Shown one piece after another: positions 34,469 through 43,273 of a DNA stretch of 64,000 nt. The position numbers and the translations under genes were made by a program. The notes beneath the pieces were generated by a model, which saw only the letters and a list, made by a program, of their open reading frames with translations, was not told the DNA's origin and ran no database searches. Location: NCBI RefSeq assembly GCF_000720725.1, contig NZ_JOCQ01000030.1:33933-97932 (forward strand), in the 5' to 3' direction. This DNA is from Streptomyces rimosus subsp. rimosus. GTDB taxonomy: Bacteria; Actinomycetota; Actinomycetes; Streptomycetales; Streptomycetaceae. Every line of letters begins with the position of its first letter. Position 1 is the first letter of the stretch.

Positions 34469-34963
34469 GTGACGACACGTGGAGTTCTGTACGTCCACTC
34501 CGCGCCGCGCGCGCTGTGCCCGCACGTCGAATGGGCCGTCGCGGGCGTGCTCGGTGTGCGCGTCAACCTCGACTGGATCCGCCAGCCGGCGTCCCCGGGG
34601 ACCTGGAGAGCCGAGTTCTCCTGGCAGGGCGAGGCCGGTACGGCCTCCAAGCTCGCCTCCGCGCTGCGCGGCTGGCACCTGCTGCGCTTCGAGGTGACCG
34701 CCGAGCCCTGCGCCACCGCCGAGGGCGAGCGCTACAGCGCAACCCCCGAGCTGGGCATCTTCCACGCCGTCACCGGCATCCACGGCGACATCCTCATCCC
34801 GGAGGACCGGCTGCGCGCCGCGCTGGCCCGCTCGGCGGGCGGCGAGACGGAGCTGGCGGCCGAGGTCGCCAAGCTGCTCGGCAAGCCCTGGGACGACGAG
34901 CTGGAGCCCTTCCGGTACGCGGGCGAGGGCGCCCCGGTCCGCTGGCTGCACCAGGTCGTCTGA
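34469..34963 (+). CDS. DUF3145 protein
   Basis: 164 residues, GTG start with GGAGG 6 bases upstream. The N-terminal 'RGVLYVHSAPRALCPHVEWA' and the central 'TPELGIFHAVTGIHGDILIPEDRL' (residues about 89-112) are hallmarks of DUF3145, a family found throughout actinobacteria and still without a known function. No membrane segment. It stands alone, followed by the MerR-type promoter of the next gene. Confidence 0.9.
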   Translation: MTTRGVLYVHSAPRALCPHVEWAVAGVLGVRVNLDWIRQPASPGTWRAEFSWQGEAGTASKLASALRGWHLLRFEVTAEPCATAEGERYSATPELGIFHAVTGIHGDILIPEDRLRAALARSAGGETELAAEVAKLLGKPWDDELEPFRYAGEGAPVRWLHQVV

Positions 34964-34977
34964 GCGCCGCGCCGCGC

Positions 34978-35008
34978 TTGCCCTGGAGCTCACTCCAGGC
35001 CGTAGCGT
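34978..35008 (+). promoter_or_regulatory. MerR-type promoter with 19-bp spacer (leaderless)
   Basis: TTGCCC (34978-34983), 19 bp, TAGCGT (35003-35008). The spacer holds the inverted repeat CCTGGAG-N4-CTCCAGG (34982-34999). Such long spacers are a hallmark of MerR-activated promoters. The ATG follows the -10 by six bases, so the transcript would be leaderless. It closely resembles the merR promoter at 42669. Confidence 0.75.
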
Positions 35009-35014
35009 GCGGGC

Positions 35015-35890
35015 ATGCCTGACAAGACCTCAGTGGCGGTGCTCGGCACCGGAATCATGGGCTCGGCGATGGCCCGCAACCTCGCCGCCGCCGGCCTCGA
35101 CGTACGCGCCTGGAACCGCACCCGCGCCAAGGCCGAACCGCTGGCCGCCGACGGCGTACGGGTCGCGGACACCCCGGCCGGGGCCGTGGACGGCGCGGAC
35201 GCCGTCCTGACCGTCCTGCTGGACGGACCCGCCGTCCTGGACGCCATGCGGCAGAGCGCCCCCGTGCTGCGCGCCGGAACCCTCTGGCTCCAGATGAGCA
35301 CCGTCGGCGCCGACGGAGTCGCCCCGCTCGCCGCCTTCGCCCGCGAACACCGTCTGGACTTCGTCGACGCGCCGGTCCTCGGCACGAAGGAACCCGCCGA
35401 GAAAGGCCTGCTGACGGTTCTCGCGGCCGGGCCGCAGGACGTACGGGAGCGGGCCGGGCGGGTCCTCGACGTCGTCGGACAGCGCACCCTGTGGCTCGGC
35501 GAGGACGCGGCGGCGGGCACGGCCAGCCGTCTCAAGCTGGCCGTCAACAGCTGGGTGCTCACCGTCATCAACGGCACGGGGGAAGCGCTCGCCCTCGCCC
35601 AGGGCCTCGGCGTGGACCCGCGCGCCCTCCTGGACGCGGTCGCGGGCGGCCCGCTGGACCTGCCGTACCTCCGGATGAAGTCGGAGCTGATCCTGTCCGG
35701 CGACTATCCGGCCAGCTTCACGGTGTCCGCAGCGCGCAAGGACGCCCGGCTGATCGCGGAGGCGGCCGGGCAGGCAGGCGTACGGATGGACCTCGCGACG
35801 GCGGCGGCGGAGCGCTTCCGGCGGGCGGAGGAGTTGGGGCACGGCGACGAGGACGGGGCGGCGGCGTACTTCGCGAGCTTCGACGGCTGA
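35015..35890 (+). CDS. NAD(P)-dependent beta-hydroxyacid dehydrogenase family protein
   Basis: 291 residues. The N-terminal Rossmann domain begins VAVLGTGIMGSAMARNLAAAG, the 6-phosphogluconate/3-hydroxyisobutyrate dehydrogenase signature, with an NRT segment that favours NADP. The C-terminal helical domain has the catalytic Lys in SRLKLAVNSW (about residue 173). The family includes glyoxylate/succinic-semialdehyde reductases and imine reductases; substrate unknown. Its promoter suggests MerR control. Confidence 0.87.
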   Translation: MPDKTSVAVLGTGIMGSAMARNLAAAGLDVRAWNRTRAKAEPLAADGVRVADTPAGAVDGADAVLTVLLDGPAVLDAMRQSAPVLRAGTLWLQMSTVGADGVAPLAAFAREHRLDFVDAPVLGTKEPAEKGLLTVLAAGPQDVRERAGRVLDVVGQRTLWLGEDAAAGTASRLKLAVNSWVLTVINGTGEALALAQGLGVDPRALLDAVAGGPLDLPYLRMKSELILSGDYPASFTVSAARKDARLIAEAAGQAGVRMDLATAAAERFRRAEELGHGDEDGAAAYFASFDG

Positions 35891-35905
35891 TGCCGGGCGT
35901 GCGAA

Positions 35906-35934
35906 AGGGGCCGCGCCGAAACGGCGCGGCCCCT
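35906..35934. terminator. Bidirectional terminator between the dehydrogenase and fabF
   Basis: Perfect 13-bp arms (35906-35918, 35922-35934) around an AAA loop, between convergent genes. Confidence 0.8.
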
Positions 35935-35961
35935 GGAACGCTCAGGCTGGTACGGACCCGG

Positions 35962-37227
35962 TCAGACCGTCCGGAACGCCAGCACCACGTTGTGACCGCC
36001 GAAGCCGAACGAGTCGTTCAGCGCCGCGATGGTGCCCTCGGCGGGCAGCTCGCGCTTGACGTCGCGGACGATGTCCGCGTCCGCCTCGGGGTCGAGGTTC
36101 TGGATGTTGATCGTCGGCGGTGCCACCCGGTGGTACAGCGCCAGGATCGAGGCGACGGTCTCCACGCCGCCCGCGCCGCCCAGGAGGTGGCCGGTCATCG
36201 ACTTGGTGGCGGAGATCGCCATGTGGTCGGCCTCGGTGCCGAAGACCTTGCGCAGCGCCTTCAGCTCGGCCAGGTCGCCCAGCGGCGTCGAGGTCGCGTG
36301 CGCGTTGACGTGCACGATCTCGGCGGGCTTGAGGTCGGTGCCCGCGAGCAGGTTCTGCAGGGCGTGCGCGATGCCGTTGCCGGAGGGCTCGGGCTGCACG
36401 ATGTCGTGGCTGTCGGCGGAGATGCCCTGGCCGACGGCCTCGGCGTAGATCCGCGCGCCGCGCTTGGCGGCGTGGTCGGCCGACTCCAGGACGATCACGC
36501 CGGAGCCCTCGCCGAGCACGAAGCCGTTGCGGTCCGCGTCGTAGGGGCGGGAGGCACCCTGCGGGTCGTCGTTGTTCTTCGACATCGCCATCATGTTGCC
36601 GAACGCGGCGATCGGCAGCGGGTGGATGGCCGCTTCCGTACCGCCCGCGACGACCACGTCGGCACGGCCCGTACGGATCATCTCGATGCCGTAGCCGATG
36701 GCCTCGGCGCCGGACGCGCAGGCGCTGACCGGGGTGTGCACACCGGCCCGCGCGTTGACCTCCAGGCCGACGTTGGCCGACGGGCTGTTGGGCATCAGCA
36801 TCGGCACGGTGTGCGGGGAGACGCGGCGCGAGCCCTTCTCCCGGAGGATGTCGTACTGGTTCAGCAGGGTGGTCACGCCGCCGATGCCGGAGGCGATGAC
36901 CGCGCCGAGCCGGTCCGGGTCCACGGCGCCGTCCTCGCCGGCCTTGGCGTCGAAACCGGCGTCCGCCCACGCCTCGCGGGCCGCGATCAGCGCGAGCTGC
37001 GCCGAGCGGTCCAGCTTGCGGGCCTGCGCCCGGGGGATGACCTCGCCCGGGTCGACGGCCGCCGAGGCGGCGATGCGGACGGGGAGGTCGGCTGCCCAGT
37101 CCTGGGTGAGGGCGCTGACGCCGGACCGGCCGGCCAGCATCCCCTCCCAGGTCGAGGCACTGTCGCCACCCAGCGGTGTGGTTGCGCCGATACCGGTGAC
37201 GACCACGGTGCGATTGGTCGCGTTCAC
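35962..37227 (-). CDS. fabF: Beta-ketoacyl-ACP synthase II
   Basis: 421 residues. The Cys-His-His triad is visible in VSACASGAEAIGYG, VNAHATSTPLGD and KSMTGHLLGGAGG. It extends acyl-ACP with malonyl-ACP in fatty-acid synthesis. The GTG at 37227 is chosen because GGAGTAGGA lies just upstream and the protein then begins VNATNRTVVVTGIG, the normal N-terminus. Last gene of the fabD-fabH-acpP-fabF operon, as in S. coelicolor. Confidence 0.95.
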   Translation of the reverse strand: MNATNRTVVVTGIGATTPLGGDSASTWEGMLAGRSGVSALTQDWAADLPVRIAASAAVDPGEVIPRAQARKLDRSAQLALIAAREAWADAGFDAKAGEDGAVDPDRLGAVIASGIGGVTTLLNQYDILREKGSRRVSPHTVPMLMPNSPSANVGLEVNARAGVHTPVSACASGAEAIGYGIEMIRTGRADVVVAGGTEAAIHPLPIAAFGNMMAMSKNNDDPQGASRPYDADRNGFVLGEGSGVIVLESADHAAKRGARIYAEAVGQGISADSHDIVQPEPSGNGIAHALQNLLAGTDLKPAEIVHVNAHATSTPLGDLAELKALRKVFGTEADHMAISATKSMTGHLLGGAGGVETVASILALYHRVAPPTINIQNLDPEADADIVRDVKRELPAEGTIAALNDSFGFGGHNVVLAFRTV

Positions 37228-37303
37228 GGAAATTCCTACTCCACAGGTCGAGGGGTTGAGAATCACGGCGCCACCGCGGGGTGGCGACATGCGCCGGGCC
37301 GGA

Positions 37304-37552
37304 TCAGCCCTGGTGCTTGAGGATGTAGTCGGTCGCGTCGCCGACCGTCTTGAGGTTCTTGACGTCGTCGTCGGGGATCTTCACGTCGAAGCGCTCCTCG
37401 GCGGCGACGACGACCTCGACCATGGACAGCGAGTCGACGTCCAGGTCATCGGTGAAGGACTTGTCCAGCTTGACGTCCTCGGCGGGGATCCCGGCGATCT
37501 CGTTCACGATCTCGGCGAGACCGGCGACGATCTCTTCCTGAGTGGCGGCCAT
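37304..37552 (-). CDS. acpP: Acyl carrier protein
   Basis: 82 residues, acidic. The phosphopantetheine-attachment Ser41 is in DLDVDSLSMVEVVV. It carries the growing chain for the Fab enzymes. Flanked by fabH and fabF, so it is the primary-metabolism ACP. Confidence 0.97.
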   Translation of the reverse strand: MAATQEEIVAGLAEIVNEIAGIPAEDVKLDKSFTDDLDVDSLSMVEVVVAAEERFDVKIPDDDVKNLKTVGDATDYILKHQG

Positions 37553-37670
37553 GATGGCGCTCCTTCGGTGATGTGTCGGGGAACTGGAAGGTCCGCAGTT
37601 CCGGATGATGGATCAAGCTCCGTACAGCCGCCGGGACGCGTTCGAGCGGATGGCGCTGCGCAGATCTTGC

Positions 37671-38717
37671 CTAGGGGAGGGTAACGACCGTCGCGGCGTA
37701 CACGAGACCCGCCCCGAAGCCGATGACGAGCGCGGTGTCCCCGCTCTTGGCCTGCCCGGTCGCCAGGAGCCGCTCCATGGCGAGCGGAATCGAGGCGGCC
37801 GAGGTGTTGCCGGTGGTCTCCACGTCACGGGCGACCGTGACATTCTCCGGCAGTTTGAGGGTCTTCACCATCGAGTCGATGATCCGCATGTTGGCCTGGT
37901 GCGGGATGAAGACGTCCAGGTCGTCCGGGCTGACCCCGGCCGCGTCCAGCGCCTGCTGGGCGACCTTGGCCATCTCGAACACCGCCCACCGGAAGACCGC
38001 CTGGCCCTCCTGGGTGATGGCGGGGTAGCGGATGTCCTCCAGGGCCATCCGGGCCTCGGGGCCGTCGCCGCCGGGCACCGGGGTGCGGCGGTAGACGTCC
38101 CAGCCGAAGGTCTGCTTGATCGTCTCGGCCTTGTCGCCCTCGGAGCCCCACACGGTCGGGCCGATCGCAGGCTCCTTGGCCGGGCCGACGACCACGGCGC
38201 CCGCGCCGTCGCCGAAGAGGAACGCGGTCGCGCGGTCCTCCAGGTCGGTCAGGTCCGACAGCCGCTCGACGCCGATGACGAGCACGTACTCGGCGCTGCC
38301 GTCGGTGACCATGCCCTTGGCGAGCGTGAGGCCGTAACCGAACCCGGCGCAGCCCGCGGAGATGTCGAACGCGGCGGGCTTGCCCGCGCCGATCCGGTGC
38401 GCGATCTCGGTCGCGATCGCCGGGGTCTGCTTGAAGTGCGAGACGGTCGAGACGATCACCGCGCCGATCTGCTCGGGCGTGACACCGGCGTCCGCGATGG
38501 CCTTGCCGGCCGCCTCCACGGACATCGCCGACACGGTCTCCTCCGGGCCGGCCCAGTGCCGGGTGGCGATGCCGGAGCGCGAGCGGATCCACTCGTCGGA
38601 GGAGTCGATGTGCTTGAGGATCTCCTCGTTCGGCACCACGCGGGTCGGGCGGTAGCCGCCGACGCCCATGATGCGCGCGTACGCGGCGCCCTTGGCGGGC
38701 TTGATCTTCGAGGTCAT
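37671..38717 (-). CDS. fabH: Beta-ketoacyl-ACP synthase III
   Basis: 348 residues. Catalytic Cys123 in DISAGCAGFGYGL, His in FIPHQANMRIID and Asn in TTGNTSAASIP. It starts fatty-acid chains from acyl-CoA and malonyl-ACP; streptomycete FabH accepts branched primers. Starts 13 bp after the fabD stop. Confidence 0.97.
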   Translation of the reverse strand: MTSKIKPAKGAAYARIMGVGGYRPTRVVPNEEILKHIDSSDEWIRSRSGIATRHWAGPEETVSAMSVEAAGKAIADAGVTPEQIGAVIVSTVSHFKQTPAIATEIAHRIGAGKPAAFDISAGCAGFGYGLTLAKGMVTDGSAEYVLVIGVERLSDLTDLEDRATAFLFGDGAGAVVVGPAKEPAIGPTVWGSEGDKAETIKQTFGWDVYRRTPVPGGDGPEARMALEDIRYPAITQEGQAVFRWAVFEMAKVAQQALDAAGVSPDDLDVFIPHQANMRIIDSMVKTLKLPENVTVARDVETTGNTSAASIPLAMERLLATGQAKSGDTALVIGFGAGLVYAATVVTLP

Positions 38718-38730
38718 GCTCTCGGGGCTC

Positions 38731-39672
38731 CTATTCGGCCGGGGCAGAGTGCTCGGCGATCAGCGTGCGGGCCGCGTCGAGGTCGTCCGGGGTCTTCAGG
38801 GCGAGCGTCTTGACGCCGGGCAGCGCGCGCTTGGCGATGCCGACGAGGGTGCCGCCGGGACTGGCCTCGATGATGCCGGTGACGCCCAGCTCCTTGAACG
38901 TCTCCATGCACAGGTCCCAGCGCACCGGGTTGGCCACCTGGCCCACCAGGCGGCGTACGACGTCGTGCCCGTCGGTGACGACGTGGCCGTCCCTGTTGGA
39001 CACGTACCGGGTGTGCGGGTCGGCGGGCGTGAGCTGCCCGACCGCTTCCTCCAGCGCCGTCACGGCCGGGGCCATGTGCTCGGTGTGGAAGGCTCCGGCC
39101 ACCTTCAACGGTACGACGCGGCGGGTGCCCTCGGGCTTGTCCTCGGCCAGCGCGGCCAGCTGCTGGGCGGTGCCGGCGGCCACGATCTGGCCCGCGCCGT
39201 TCACATTCGCGGGGGTCAGGCCCAGCTTCTCCAGGTGCGGCAGGACGACGTCCTGTTCGCCGCCGAGGAGGGCGGCCATGCCGGTCTCGGTGACGGCGGC
39301 GGCCTCGGCCATGGCCAGGCCCCGCTTCCGTACCAGCCGGAGCGCCTCGTCCTCGGACAGCACACCGGCCAGGGCGGCCGCGGCCAGCTCGCCGACGCTG
39401 TGTCCGGCGGTGGCGCCGACCTGCCGGGAGAAGTCCTCCGGGGTCGCGAACAGCTGTCGTGCGGACACCAGGGAGGCCGCCACCAGCAGCGGCTGTGCCA
39501 CCGCGGTGTCGCGGATCTCGTCCGCGTCCGCGTTCGTGCCGTAGTGGACCAGGTCCAGGCCGATGGCGGCCGACCACTCACGGAGCCGGTCTTCGACACC
39601 GGGAAGGTCGAGCCAGGGGGTCAGGAAGCCGGGCGTCTGAGCGCCTTGGCCGGGAGCGACGAGTACGAGCAC
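38731..39672 (-). CDS. fabD: Malonyl-CoA:ACP transacylase
   Basis: 313 residues. GTG at 39672 is preferred: the protein then begins VLVLVAPGQGAQTPG as in other streptomycete FabD proteins, and GAGAG lies about 8 bases upstream. Catalytic Ser in TAGHSVGELAAAAL; His in VAGAFHTEHM. It loads malonate on ACP. First gene of the fab operon. Confidence 0.95.
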   Translation of the reverse strand: MLVLVAPGQGAQTPGFLTPWLDLPGVEDRLREWSAAIGLDLVHYGTNADADEIRDTAVAQPLLVAASLVSARQLFATPEDFSRQVGATAGHSVGELAAAALAGVLSEDEALRLVRKRGLAMAEAAAVTETGMAALLGGEQDVVLPHLEKLGLTPANVNGAGQIVAAGTAQQLAALAEDKPEGTRRVVPLKVAGAFHTEHMAPAVTALEEAVGQLTPADPHTRYVSNRDGHVVTDGHDVVRRLVGQVANPVRWDLCMETFKELGVTGIIEASPGGTLVGIAKRALPGVKTLALKTPDDLDAARTLIAEHSAPAE

Positions 39673-39761
39673 CCTCACACTCTCTCTTGTGGGAGGTCCC
39701 GCCCGCCCGTGGGGACAGGGACGAAGAACCATCAGGGGAATTGTTGGTGTTCTACAAAAGT
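39673..39761 (-). promoter_or_regulatory. fabD promoter region, expected FasR target
   Basis: 89 bp between fasR and fabD, less GC-rich than its surroundings. In S. coelicolor FasR binds the fasR-fabD intergenic region and activates the operon. I see no clear consensus promoter or long palindrome. Confidence 0.5.
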
Positions 39762-40952
39762 CTAGAGTTGGCTGTCACCGTCGGCCAGCCGCCCCAGGAT
39801 CAGCGCGATGCGCAGCGTGAAGGCGGAGCGTACGTCGGAAGGTGACCACCCGGTGACGTCCGTCACACGTCGCAGCCGGTAGCGCACGGTGTTGGGGTGC
39901 ACGAAGAGCATCCGCGCCGCGCCCTCCAGACTGCTGGCCTGTTCCAGATACACGCTCAGCGTCTCCAGGAGAGCCGAGCCTGCCTCCTCCAGCGGTCTGT
40001 AGATCTCCTCCACCAGCTGCTCACGCGCTGCCGGGTCGGACGCCATCGCCCGCTCCGGGAGGAGGTCGTCGGACAGTACGGGACGGGGGGCATCCGGCCA
40101 TGCGGCACATGCCTTCAGTCCGGCCGCCGCGGCCTGCGCCGAGCGCGTCGCCGCCAGCAGGTCGGCGACCACCGGGCCGGCCACCACGGGGCCCGCCGCG
40201 AACGGTCCGATCAGGGCTTTCGCCGCCTTGAGCGGATCGTCCGAGCCGCCCGCGATGACCACCAGACGGCTGCCCAGGACGCCCGTGAGCACCTGGAGCT
40301 TGGCGTGGCGGGCCGCCCGGCGGATGGCTTCCACCGTCAGCTCGCTGTCCCCGTCCGGGGCCGTACCCAGCACAACGCACACATGTTCGGGAGAATTCCA
40401 GCCGAGCGCGGCGGCCCGCGACACCGCGCCCTCGTCCGCCTCCCCGGACAGCACCGCGTTGACCACCAGCGACTCCAGGCGCGCGTCCCAGGCGCCGCGC
40501 GCCTCGGCGGCCTGCGCGTACACCTGGGCGGTGGCGAAGGCGATCTCGCGCGCGTAGACCAGCAGCGCCTCGCGCAGCACCCCCTCGTCGCCGGGGGCCG
40601 CCACGTCGTCGATCGCGGCCTCCATGACCTCGATGGTCGTACGGACCATCTCCACGGTCTGGCGCAGCGTGATCGCCCGGGTCAGCTCGCGCGGCGCGGT
40701 ACCGAACACGTCGGTGCTGATGGCCTGCGGCGTCTCCGGGTGCCGGAACCACTCGGTGAAGGCCGCGATGCCCGCCTGGGCCACCAGCCCGATCCACGAG
40801 CGGTTCTCCGGCGGCATGGCGCGGTACCAGGGCAGCTGCGCGTCCATGCGCGCGATGGCGTTGGCGGCCAGCTTGCCGGACGACTTCTCCAGCCGGCGGA
40901 GCGTCGCGGTGTGCGGATGCGGGTGCGCGTCGCGCGATGCGGGTTCAGACAC
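39762..40952 (-). CDS. fasR: Fatty-acid synthesis activator FasR (PucR/CdaR family)
   Basis: 396 residues, GTG start. The C-terminal PucR helix-turn-helix is AARMLFVHPNTVRYRLRRVTDVTG (split: recognition helix NTVRYRLRRV at about residue 364). The middle has the CdaR GGDEF-like region (VCVVLGTAPDG and HAKLQVLTGVLGSRLVVIAGG, residues 190-235). Position directly before fabD and the fold identify it as FasR, which in S. coelicolor activates fabDHPF transcription. Confidence 0.92.
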   Translation of the reverse strand: MSEPASRDAHPHPHTATLRRLEKSSGKLAANAIARMDAQLPWYRAMPPENRSWIGLVAQAGIAAFTEWFRHPETPQAISTDVFGTAPRELTRAITLRQTVEMVRTTIEVMEAAIDDVAAPGDEGVLREALLVYAREIAFATAQVYAQAAEARGAWDARLESLVVNAVLSGEADEGAVSRAAALGWNSPEHVCVVLGTAPDGDSELTVEAIRRAARHAKLQVLTGVLGSRLVVIAGGSDDPLKAAKALIGPFAAGPVVAGPVVADLLAATRSAQAAAAGLKACAAWPDAPRPVLSDDLLPERAMASDPAAREQLVEEIYRPLEEAGSALLETLSVYLEQASSLEGAARMLFVHPNTVRYRLRRVTDVTGWSPSDVRSAFTLRIALILGRLADGDSQL

Positions 40953-41025
40953 GGGGACAAGCCTGCCTTATCGGGGCGGTGTGATGGCGCGGTGGGCCGA
41001 GCGGGGCGGGGACTACGGTGGTCGG

Positions 41026-41700
41026 GTGATCCACGTACACAGGGGCGACGAACGGTATCCGGGCGGCGACGCGGCCGCCGGGATCGAGACGCGGCACGCC
41101 TTCTCCTTCGGCCCGCACTACGACCCGGACAACCTGCGCTTCGGCGCGCTCATCGCCTGCAACGAGGAACGGCTGGCGCCGGGCGCGGGCTTCGACGAGC
41201 ACCCGCACCGCGACACCGAGATCGTCACCTGGGTCGTCGAGGGGGAGCTGACCCACCGTGACTCGACCACCGGCCACGAGACGGTGGTGCGCCCCGGCGA
41301 CGTGCAGCGCCTCAGCGCGGCGGGCGGCGTGCGGCACGAGGAGCGCAACGACGGCGCCGCCCCGCTGCGCTTCGTGCAGATGTGGCTCGCGCCCACCGGG
41401 TTCGGCGGCGACCCGGTGTACGACGTGGTGCGCGGCATCGCCGACGGGACGCCGTACGCGGTGCCCGGGGCCGCCGCGATGCTGCATCTGCGGCGGCTGC
41501 CCGACGGCGCGCGCTCCGCCGTGCCGGACGCGCCGCGGATGTACATCCACGTCGTGCGCGGCGCGCTCCGGCTGGACGGCGAACGCCTGGCGGCCGGGGA
41601 CGCGGCGCGGATCACCGACGCCACGGACCTGGTGGTGACCGCCGAGGGCGACGCGGAGTGCCTGATGTGGGAGATGCCGGGCGAACCGTCGTACGGCTGA
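41026..41700 (+). CDS. Pirin-family protein
   Basis: 224 residues, cupin fold. The N-cupin metal site HPHRDTEIVTWVVEGELTHRDS and RLSAAGGVRHEERN hold the His/His/His/Glu ligands of pirins. The family includes quercetinase-like dioxygenases and redox-sensing cofactors. GTG 41026 gives the common start VIHVHRGDERY; ATG 40984 is an alternative that would add 14 residues. Divergent from fasR. Confidence 0.87.
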   Translation: MIHVHRGDERYPGGDAAAGIETRHAFSFGPHYDPDNLRFGALIACNEERLAPGAGFDEHPHRDTEIVTWVVEGELTHRDSTTGHETVVRPGDVQRLSAAGGVRHEERNDGAAPLRFVQMWLAPTGFGGDPVYDVVRGIADGTPYAVPGAAAMLHLRRLPDGARSAVPDAPRMYIHVVRGALRLDGERLAAGDAARITDATDLVVTAEGDAECLMWEMPGEPSYG

Positions 41701-41765
41701 GGGCCAAAGCCCGGCCACCGGCCCCGGGAGAGCGGCGAACGGGACCACCGCGCCGCTGCCCGCGT

Positions 41766-42590
41766 TCAGCGCAGCTCGGCGAGGACCGCGTCGGTCAGCG
41801 GCGGCCACGCCTCGATCGCCCAGGGCCCGAAGGCCCGGTCGGCCAGTGCCACGCAGGCCGCGCCCGCGTCCGGGTCCACCCACAGGAACGTGCCAGCCTG
41901 GCCGAAGTGCCCGAACGTCCGCGGCGAGGAGGCGGCGCCCGTCCAGTGCGGGGACTTCCCGTCGCGGATCTCGAAGCCCAGGCCCCAGTCGTTCGGGTTC
42001 TGCATGCCGTAGCCGGGCAGCACACCGCGTACGCCGGGGAAGACCACCGACGTCGCCTCGGCGAGCGTCTGCGGCGCCAGCAGGCGCGGCGCGAGCAGCT
42101 CGGCGCCGAACCGGGCCATGTCCGCGACGGTCGAGACGCCGTCCTTGGCGGGCGAGCCCGGCAGGTCGGTGGCGGTCATGCCGAGCGGTTCGAGGACCGC
42201 CTCGCGCAGGTACTGGGGGAAGGGGATGTCGGTGGCCTTGGCGATGTGGTCGCCGAGCGCCTCGAATCCCGCGTTCGAGTACAGCCGGCGCTCGCCCGGC
42301 GGGGCCTGTACGCGGTCCTCGTCGAAGGCCAGCCCCGAGGTGTGCGCGAGCAGATGGCGCACGGTCGAGCCCGCGGGACCGGCCGGCTCGTCCAGCTCGA
42401 CCGCGCCCTCCTCGACGGCGAGCAGCGCGGCGTACGCGGCGAGCGGCTTGGTGACCGAGGCCAGCGGGAAGCGGTGTTCCTGCGGGCCGTGGGTGCCGGC
42501 CACCGTGCCGTCGGTGCGTACGACGGCGGCGGCCGCGGTCGGCACCGGCCAGTTCTCGATCATCCGAAGGCTCTGCAAGGACATGGGCAT
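41766..42590 (-). CDS. Serine hydrolase, beta-lactamase/class C PBP-like
   Basis: 274 residues. The SxxK motif is Ser45-Val-Thr-Lys48 (FPLASVTKPL), the YxN motif is in LYSNAGFEALG and the KTG-equivalent is HFGQAG. No signal peptide, so a cytosolic esterase-like member is more likely than a secreted PBP. Substrate unknown. Start at 42590 or 42584. Confidence 0.87.
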   Translation of the reverse strand: MPMSLQSLRMIENWPVPTAAAAVVRTDGTVAGTHGPQEHRFPLASVTKPLAAYAALLAVEEGAVELDEPAGPAGSTVRHLLAHTSGLAFDEDRVQAPPGERRLYSNAGFEALGDHIAKATDIPFPQYLREAVLEPLGMTATDLPGSPAKDGVSTVADMARFGAELLAPRLLAPQTLAEATSVVFPGVRGVLPGYGMQNPNDWGLGFEIRDGKSPHWTGAASSPRTFGHFGQAGTFLWVDPDAGAACVALADRAFGPWAIEAWPPLTDAVLAELR

Positions 42591-42668
42591 GAGCCTAACG
42601 CCCTCGGTGGCGCGCCCGGGACGGCCCGGAGGCTTCCGCCGCCCCTCAAGATTGGGTCAAGACACCGC

Positions 42669-42699
42669 TTGCTTGGAGTGCACTCCAAGTCTCTAGCGT
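42669..42699 (+). promoter_or_regulatory. MerR-type promoter with perfect 18-bp palindrome
   Basis: TTGCTT (42669-42674), 19 bp, TAGCGT (42694-42699). CTTGGAGTGCACTCCAAG (42672-42689) is a perfect palindrome centred in the spacer. It should autoregulate the merR-aldo/keto reductase operon. The same design stands before the dehydrogenase gene at 35015. Confidence 0.85.
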
Positions 42700-42771
42700 T
42701 GAGGACGTCGTGAGAGATCCGGGAGCAAACGGCCCGGTACCGGGACATCCGGCAACTACGGGAGGCACGGC

Positions 42772-43266
42772 ATGACGGTGACGGCGACGGACGCGGTGGT
42801 GGCCGCGGCGGAGACGGCGGTGGCGGACCAGGAGCCCGCGCGGCTGGCCCGCTGCAGGGGCCCGGTGCTGCACCCGCGGCCCACCGGCCGCGACCAGTAC
42901 ACGATCAGCGAGGTCGCCGAGCACACCGGACTGAGCGCCCACACGCTGCGCTGGTACGAACGGATCGGGCTGATGCCGCACGTGGACCGTACGCACACGG
43001 GCCAGCGCCGCTTCAGCAACCGCGACCTGGACTGGCTGGACCTGGTGACGAAACTGCGGCTGACCGGCATGCCGGTGGCGGACATGGTCCGCTACGCCGA
43101 GCTGGTGCGCGAGGGCGAGCACACCTTCGCCGAGCGGGAAGAGCTGCTGACCGCGCACCGCGCGGACGTACGGGAGCGGATCGCCGAACTGCAGGACACG
43201 CTCCGGGTCCTCGACTACAAGATCGATGCTTATGCGGACGCCCGCCGGGCGTCAGAGGGAGTATGA
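42772..43266 (+). CDS. MerR-family transcriptional regulator
   Basis: 164 residues. Winged helix at 43-110: YTISEVAEHTGLSAHTLRWY, then the MerR 'ERIGLMP' and GQRRFSNRDLDWLDLVTKLR. A coiled-coil dimerisation helix follows (about 125-160). A 40-residue N-terminal extension precedes the domain. No metal-binding cysteines are seen at the C-terminus; the only Cys is Cys28. Likely senses a small organic compound and activates its own operon. Confidence 0.9.
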   Translation: MTVTATDAVVAAAETAVADQEPARLARCRGPVLHPRPTGRDQYTISEVAEHTGLSAHTLRWYERIGLMPHVDRTHTGQRRFSNRDLDWLDLVTKLRLTGMPVADMVRYAELVREGEHTFAEREELLTAHRADVRERIAELQDTLRVLDYKIDAYADARRASEGV

Positions 43267-43273
43267 GGTCGGC

